Shown here: positions 58,701 through 64,000 of the stretch, piece by piece | Layout of the letters: every line of letters starts with the position of its first letter | Position numbering within the stretch: the first letter of the stretch is position 1 | Assembly: GCA_963556495.2 (NCBI GenBank) | Contig: OY747701.1 | Location: 35,952,001 to 36,016,000, forward strand | DNA from: Valencia hispanica | Lineage: Eukaryota; Chordata; Actinopteri; Cyprinodontiformes; Valenciidae | Direction: 5' to 3' | DNA: 64,000 bases | Made by a program: the position numbers and the translations under genes | Notes under the pieces: generated by a model | What the model was told of the DNA's origin: nothing | The model's input: the letters and a program-made list of their open reading frames with translations, nothing else | Database searches by the model: none

Positions 58701-59034
58701 CATCTGCTCTGCAGGACTAAGTACCAAACAGCAACAGTTTTTTGTGCCACTTTGAAGGTATGGAAATGTTTGTTTTATTATATATTATTACTATTATTTT
58801 TTTTTGTGTGGCTTCAGTCGTCTGGTCTCCAACAACACAGGAACGTAGTCCGTTCTACAGGAAACTCTCCTCAGTAAAAAAAAAAAAAAAGTCTCTCAGT
58901 GGTGATTTTTTTTTTTAATTATTGTTTTAGATCTCGGTTCCCGCGCTGTTGTCTGCATGGCTCCATGCCGAGTGACACACACACACACACATACACACAC
59001 CGTCCATACGGCCTGGAGCGCGTCCCCGCGGGGT
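55775..59034. other. Convergent interval: 3' UTRs of mthfsd and foxf1
   Basis: Both genes end toward each other here. Candidate + poly(A) signal AATAAA at 56800-56805 for mthfsd; candidate - signals (TTTATT on +) at 58774-58779 and near 58181 for foxf1. AT dinucleotide runs at 57670-57684 and 57900-57914. No other gene is seen. Confidence 0.5.
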
Positions 59035-61074
59035 TCACATCACGCACGGCTTGATGTCCTGGTAGGAGACCTGCTGGTGGTGGTAGTAAGAGCTGTTTCC
59101 CGGTGAGTGCATGGCGGAGGAGGCCATAGCGTTGAAGGAGAACACGAACTCCTTTCGGTCGCACATGCTGGGAGACTGGGAATGGTACCGAGGAATACCT
59201 GCGGAGAGATGATAGGAAATATTAAAGAACAGAAGAAAAGAAATCACCCATGCAGCCTATTGACTTCATTTTGAGGATTCCATAAATGTATAGCAATTTT
59301 TTCACTGTTATTTACATATATATTAATAAATAAGACCAATAAAAATCATATTTGCAAAGTACAAATGAACTGAAATGTTGATTTAGACTCTTATCTTATA
59401 AACAAACACAAAACACAAACTTTCAAATTTAAATTGATATTTTCCAAATGAAATCTGTTCCACAAGTTTAACTATAGCCTAAGCTAAACACGCGTTGTTT
59501 TTTTTGTGTGTGTGTTGTTTTTTCTCTTTCTCACAAAGCTGAAGTTCATTAAACAAGCCGCATCAAGATTGTCCAAAGCAGAGGCGGGCTCGCAGGGTTA
59601 ATTGACAGCGGCCCTGTTGCACGCCAGTCCCGGAGGACTGGGAGCCTCGGGGCAAGGCTGGCTGGACCTTACCGCGATTGTTTTTATAGCGCAGAGATTG
59701 GCACGCATCTCTGCCACCCCCACGCATGAAATACAGGGAATGTCGATTTATCATTTAAGTTTCACTTAAACGTGTAAAATAGTTTGTAATTTTCCCCTAA
59801 TGTAATTAATTTAGGAACTTCCGTAATAAAGTAGCAGAGATGAGACTTTAAGCAATTGCTTGGCTGCAAAATAAGCGCAGCGCAACTGAATGAACTGCGC
59901 TTATTTGGCACAGGACTGATGGATGTCGGCTTTTCATGTTGCCCATAAAAGATCTACTTCTTTCGTGTGAATTAAAATATCTATTTTTTCGTAATAGAGT
60001 GGCGTTTTTGTTTGTTTTCTTTGTGAATTTCTGTAGCAGCAACGCAGAACATTTTACAGTTTTGTGACATAAGTAGGCTTCAGCTTTAAGCCTACCTTGT
60101 AAATCTGTGGTGCTGTGTCCGTTCTGATGCAGGTACGACTGATCCAATGAGTGTGTGGGCAAGCTCGGCTGCAGGCTGTTCGCCCCCGGGTTGCACGGAG
60201 ACAGCGGCTGCTGCTTGATGTAGGAAGCCCCGTTGTTCAACGAGGCCGGCGGGGCCGAGGCCCACGCCGATGCCGAGCTCGAGTAGACGGGGTGAGGCTC
60301 CATCACTCCCCCGCTGGTCAGCAGTGGGGAGGCGGAATTGTCGTGGTGGGGGTAATCGCTCCCAGTGGACGCCGTGCAACTTCCCATGTAGGAATGTCCA
60401 CTGTTGCTCGACAAGTGCGACATGGAGTGGCCGGACAGACCCATCCCATCCATGTTACCTGCCAAGTGTCCATTCATCATCCCGATCCCGCTGTCCAGAG
60501 ATAGGCTGTTGGGGGGACAGGACAGCCCCCCGCCGCTCCCCTGGTAGTTGTAAGCCTCGGGAATGTGGTTGAAGCCCAGGCCGTTCATCATGCTGTACAT
60601 GGGCTTCAGCGCCTGGCATTTGCGTCTGAAACCCCTGGGTCTCCTTCTGAAAGAGCCCTCCTCGAACATGAATTCGCTGGCCGGATCGATAGTCCAATAG
60701 TGGCCCTTCCCCGGTCGGCCCAGGCCCTTGGGCAGCTTAATGAAGCACTCGTTCAGGGACAAGTTGTGACGCACGGAGTTCTTCCATCCCTGATATGAGC
60801 CCCTGAAGAACGGGAAGCGGCTCTGCAGGAACTGGTAGATCTCACTGAGCGTCAGCCGCTTGGTTGGGGAGCTCTGGATGGCCATGACTATCAACGCTAT
60901 GTATGAGTAAGGGGGCTTCTCTGGTCGCCGGATCCCTGCGTTTGTTTTCTTGGTTTTCGTGGTGGAGGACGCGGTTTCCATCACCACCGTCTGTCCGTGC
61001 GGTTTCTCCGGCGCGGACATTGAGCTGCTCTGGGCAGGAGGCTGCGCTGGGGGCTGCTGGACCTCTGCCGTCAT
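59035..61074 (-). CDS. foxf1: Forkhead box F1 transcription factor
   Basis: Two exons on -: 60096-61074 and 59035-59198 (stop TGA), phase-1 GT-AG intron of 897 bp, 380 aa. The start [20 protein letters not shown] was chosen by its likeness to fish FoxF1. An in-frame ATG 42 codons upstream and a second Met at codon 19 also exist. The forkhead domain covers about residues 52-145 ([20 protein letters not shown] ... [15 protein letters not shown] ... [19 protein letters not shown]). The C-terminal part keeps family blocks: [35 protein letters not shown], and in exon 2 [17 protein letters not shown] and the end YQDIKPCVM. FoxF1 acts in the nucleus downstream of Hedgehog in lateral-plate and gut/lung/vascular mesenchyme. 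It is convergent with mthfsd, as in human FOXF1-MTHFSD. Confidence 0.98.
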
Positions 61075-61460
61075 TAGTTTGTCTGGATTCAGTCTTCGAG
61101 ATGACACAGAAAAAAAAATGTTTCTCCACCTATGATTACTAGAAAGTTTGACACCACTTTCCTGGCATAAAGAGGCGGAAAAAAAGACCCCAAAACCCAA
61201 AGCGCGCGATTATCTTTTAGACTCTGCCTTCTTGGTTTGGATTCAGTCCTGTTTGGTGTCTGAAGCCGAAGCGCTTGAAAAAGGAGACGTCCGAAATGGC
61301 GCACGGAGCAGAACAGGAGCCGCTTTCCTCTTCAGTCGGTGTGTTGTCGTGCGTCCGCGGAGCTCACTTTTTACTTATCTGTTGCCATCGGCGCATTGGA
61401 AGCTGTAAGCCTTGTCATCCTAATGTTGGGGGGCCCGCCCAGTCCCCTCCTACTCCAGTG
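61075..61460 (-). promoter_or_regulatory. foxf1 5' UTR and proximal promoter region
   Basis: GC- and CpG-rich compared with the flanks up to about 61450, as expected for a developmental gene promoter. No TATA box is clear. The transcription start cannot be fixed from the sequence. Confidence 0.5.
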
Positions 61461-61855
61461 GTGGGCTGCACGCATGCACATCTGCGTGCATGCGCTCACT
61501 TTTCTGTAAAATGCTTTTTTATATCTCACACATGCATTTTATGTGTTATCTAAAGCAAATTAATTTATTTATCACACTCGTGACACTAAACCATACAACT
61601 ATTACAAAATGTTGTATAAATCTGTCTTCAGCTGAATATTTATGTTATAGGCTACATCATCCCATTTGAGGTTTATTTTTATTTTTTTAGACATGGATAT
61701 TTTTAATTAAAAATGCGGGGCTTTTATTTGTAAACATGCAATCTATACAGCAGCCTATGTCTCATTTTCAAAGTGCGAGTCAAAGAGCCTATTTAAAGCT
61801 GCTGCAAGAATGCCACATTTTATATGTTAAAAAACATAAAAATATTTATAATTCA

Positions 61856-61990
61856 GTTCAGTTTATTTCAATTCAATTCAGTTTATTTATATAGCGCCAA
61901 TTCACAACAGATGTCATCTCAAGGCACTTAACAAGAAGTCATTTCAATACATTATAAAAAAAACCATCTATTAAACAACATGCCCCTCAT
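61856..61990 (-). repeat. L2/CR1-type LINE 3' end (reverse orientation)
   Basis: tttcaattcaattcagtttatttatatagcgccaattcacaacagatgtcatctcaaggcac is the reverse complement of the 34.65-34.73 kb terminus. Only the last ~130 bp are present. Confidence 0.9.
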
Positions 61991-63720
61991 ATTTAAAACC
62001 TGCCTCCAGATTTCTATGAAAGATAGTCAGTGACATGGGCAGGATGTTTATACAACAAAATGTAAACATTTCCCCTGGCCTTCTTTAAATAAAAAAATCA
62101 AGCAAAAGTCTGGTTAGATCTGCTAATACTACACAAACTGAAGCGATATGGCAAGAAAATGCGCATCGTCCACCGGCAGACTGGCCTACATGTTGAATTC
62201 CCTCCCCTCTCTCTTCTTTTACAAATGTATATTGTTTGTGCAATGCAGTCATAATATTTACGAAGGGACGCGGGAGGAGTGAGGTGGAGACTCAGCCGAG
62301 CTGGGAGCGCACAAGCTCGGACGGGGGACTTGAGATCGACTCCTGCAGGAAGAGAAACCACTCAATGAACCGGGGTCCAAGGTAAGGATTTAACAGACTC
62401 ACAAGAAGATCGGTGGTCGCTGCAAAAGACGTGCCACGTTAGGGAGAACTCTACGTTTGTTATATGAAATATAAAACAACGTCAGAACGGGGAATTAAAA
62501 AAAATATGCATGAAGTAGAAACTCTGAAGGGGTTACAGATCAATCAGAGGGCGCTGCGCACAAGCTTGTGTTTGGTTTTTTGTTTTTACATTGAACTGTG
62601 ACATTAGCTCGTCTTTTCCTGGAAACGAGACCAGTCCACATAGCCTAAAACTGTTGACAGTGAGTTGCTTATTGTTCCCAGGAGATCTCACTTGACTGCA
62701 GCCTTCAGTTTCTTGAAAATCCGTGGGTTAAGTTAACCTTTCCATTGGGTTGTTTTTGTTTTTTTATTTCTTCTGGGTTTCATTCGGAGAGAAAACCCCA
62801 CTTGGTGTATAAAGCGTAAAAAAAGTAAAAATCTGGCCTTTGTTCATAGCCAGAAAACACCTGGTTAGTGCCTCTTCATGAGCGCATAGTTTTTCTCTAA
62901 TGCTCTGGAGATTCACATCACGTTTAACACAATTAATTGATTTCTTAGTTGATCAGAATATGGCTGCTCCATATGCACAGGTGTTTCACAACAGGAAAGG
63001 GAAAATATAATAGAAATTAGATGTAGCCATTCTTCTGTTGTAAAGAAGCTTCAAAGTCGCGGATAAATGCACATATGCATCACGGCTTCACTGATTCGAC
63101 TCTGCTCGGCCGCTTGCTTGCACTGAGAGCCGCATATTTACCAGTGAAACAGACCACCCAGCGCGCACCAGGGGCAAGGAGGCGCGCTCCCGTGCTCCCC
63201 TCGGCCCACTGCATTTAATTACTGCTGATGACTTCATTCCATTAAGGCTTTCCCCTCTCTCACGCTCAGTCGCATCATGTCATATTACTCCAAAAGGAGA
63301 AGGCATATTTAGATTTTTTTTTTTATTATTTTGCTTATGAATCGGAGGTCAGTTTCCAGAGCCGGCCCAAGATTGTATAAGGCCCTAATTTAGGATTTCA
63401 TATGAGGTGGCCCATCTGGGGTTAGGTCTGCTATCCCCCACAGTGCTGCTCTTCTATTGAGCTTGATCATTTTTGAATTTTACATTCCACAGCTTGTTTT
63501 ACATCCAAGTAAAAAACACAAATAAATAAAATGTACTTAAACGTTGTCATTGTTCTTTAATTAAATAGTGAAACCAAGCAGTCTTGTTTGTCTGTTAATA
63601 TATTAAAGTGGTTTGTGTTATAACTTCTAAAGTTACATAAAATACAAAAACAAACAGAGGTGAAATATGATAATTTACTTAAAGCCTAAACAGCAACATT
63701 TTTGTTTAATTCAGAAGAAA
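61991..63720. other. Upstream region of foxf1, no gene seen
   Basis: Contains a GC-rich island at 62265-62385, ending in a donor-like ccaaggtaagga at 62376, and a second GC-richer stretch at 63100-63240. No protein-coding exon is supported. Possible enhancer or non-coding RNA territory; this is inference. Confidence 0.4.
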
Positions 63721-63723
63721 CTT

Positions 63724-63900
63724 ACCTCCGCCAAGGAGGTTATGTTTTTGCTAGGGCTTGTTTGTTTGTTTGTTCGTTAGCAACATAACTGAAAAAGCTA
63801 TGGACGGATTTTCATGAAATGTTCAGGAAATGTCTGCAGTGAGACCAGGAACAAGTGATTCGATTTTGGGGGTGATCCGGATCAGCATCTGGGGTGACTG
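63724..63900 (+). repeat. Dispersed repeat, copy 2
   Basis: Starts with the small hairpin CCTCCGCCAAGGAGG, then ttatgtttttgctagggctt, gttagcaacataactg, tatggacggattttcatgaaat, gagaccaggaacaagtgatt. Same family as 47325-47468, opposite strand. Confidence 0.75.
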
Positions 63901-64000
63901 AGCTGCCTTGGCTGAGGTCTGCGCTCTCTGAGTCCTTTTTTAGTTATAACATGATTTTTATAAAATCGATTAAAAAAACTAATTTAAACATGCTGCAGCA

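Noticed and set aside
60151..60504. Arg-rich frames on + (117 and 100 aa) within foxf1
   Set aside because: Antisense to the conserved FoxF1 coding exon; caused by high GC content.
61075..61200. Upstream in-frame ATG giving a 42-codon longer FoxF1
   Set aside because: The added residues do not look like FoxF1, and the [11 protein letters not shown] start matches fish FoxF1 as I know it. Kept only as a remote alternative.

Overview
This is a vertebrate nuclear window. It has split genes with GT-AG introns and strong homology to vertebrate proteins. The density of Tc1/mariner, hAT-type and L2/CR1-type elements points to a teleost fish, probably a percomorph; the species cannot be fixed from the sequence alone.

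Four host genes are visible. (1) afg3l1, + strand, 891-9201, 5' end outside the window: an m-AAA mitochondrial inner-membrane protease subunit, 13 exons, 637 codons plus stop. All exons join in frame, but the zinc-protease motif reads HKAGH instead of HEAGH. (2) dbndd1, - strand, 13507-43426: a dysbindin-domain protein in four small exons (155 aa) spread over 30 kb of transposon-rich introns, tail-to-tail with afg3l1. (3) mthfsd, + strand, 46369-55774, head-to-head with dbndd1: a 5-formyl-THF cyclo-ligase-like domain plus an RRM. It carries two homologous 114-nt exons separated by a 51-nt intron and preceded by a GC splice donor, the layout of a mutually exclusive exon pair. (4) foxf1, - strand, 59035-61074: a two-exon forkhead transcription factor (380 aa), tail-to-tail with mthfsd.

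In human, AFG3L1P-DBNDD1 (16q24.3) and FOXF1-MTHFSD (16q24.1) are two separate pieces of one chromosome arm. Here they adjoin, and no foxc2 or foxl1 lies between dbndd1 and mthfsd.

Between and inside the genes are decayed mobile elements: a nested pair of Tc1-like elements starting 17 bp after the afg3l1 stop; several more Tc1-like remnants; one near-full-length L2/CR1-type LINE (about 29.8-34.7 kb) with an SGNH-esterase ORF1 and a frame-broken ORF2; many LINE 3' tails; hAT-type and TTAA-flanked MITEs; a foldback element inside a LINE fragment; a THAP-like exon fragment in an afg3l1 intron; and several microsatellites and a G-rich minisatellite. The last 2.5 kb lies upstream of foxf1 and may hold a divergent non-coding transcript, but this is inference only.
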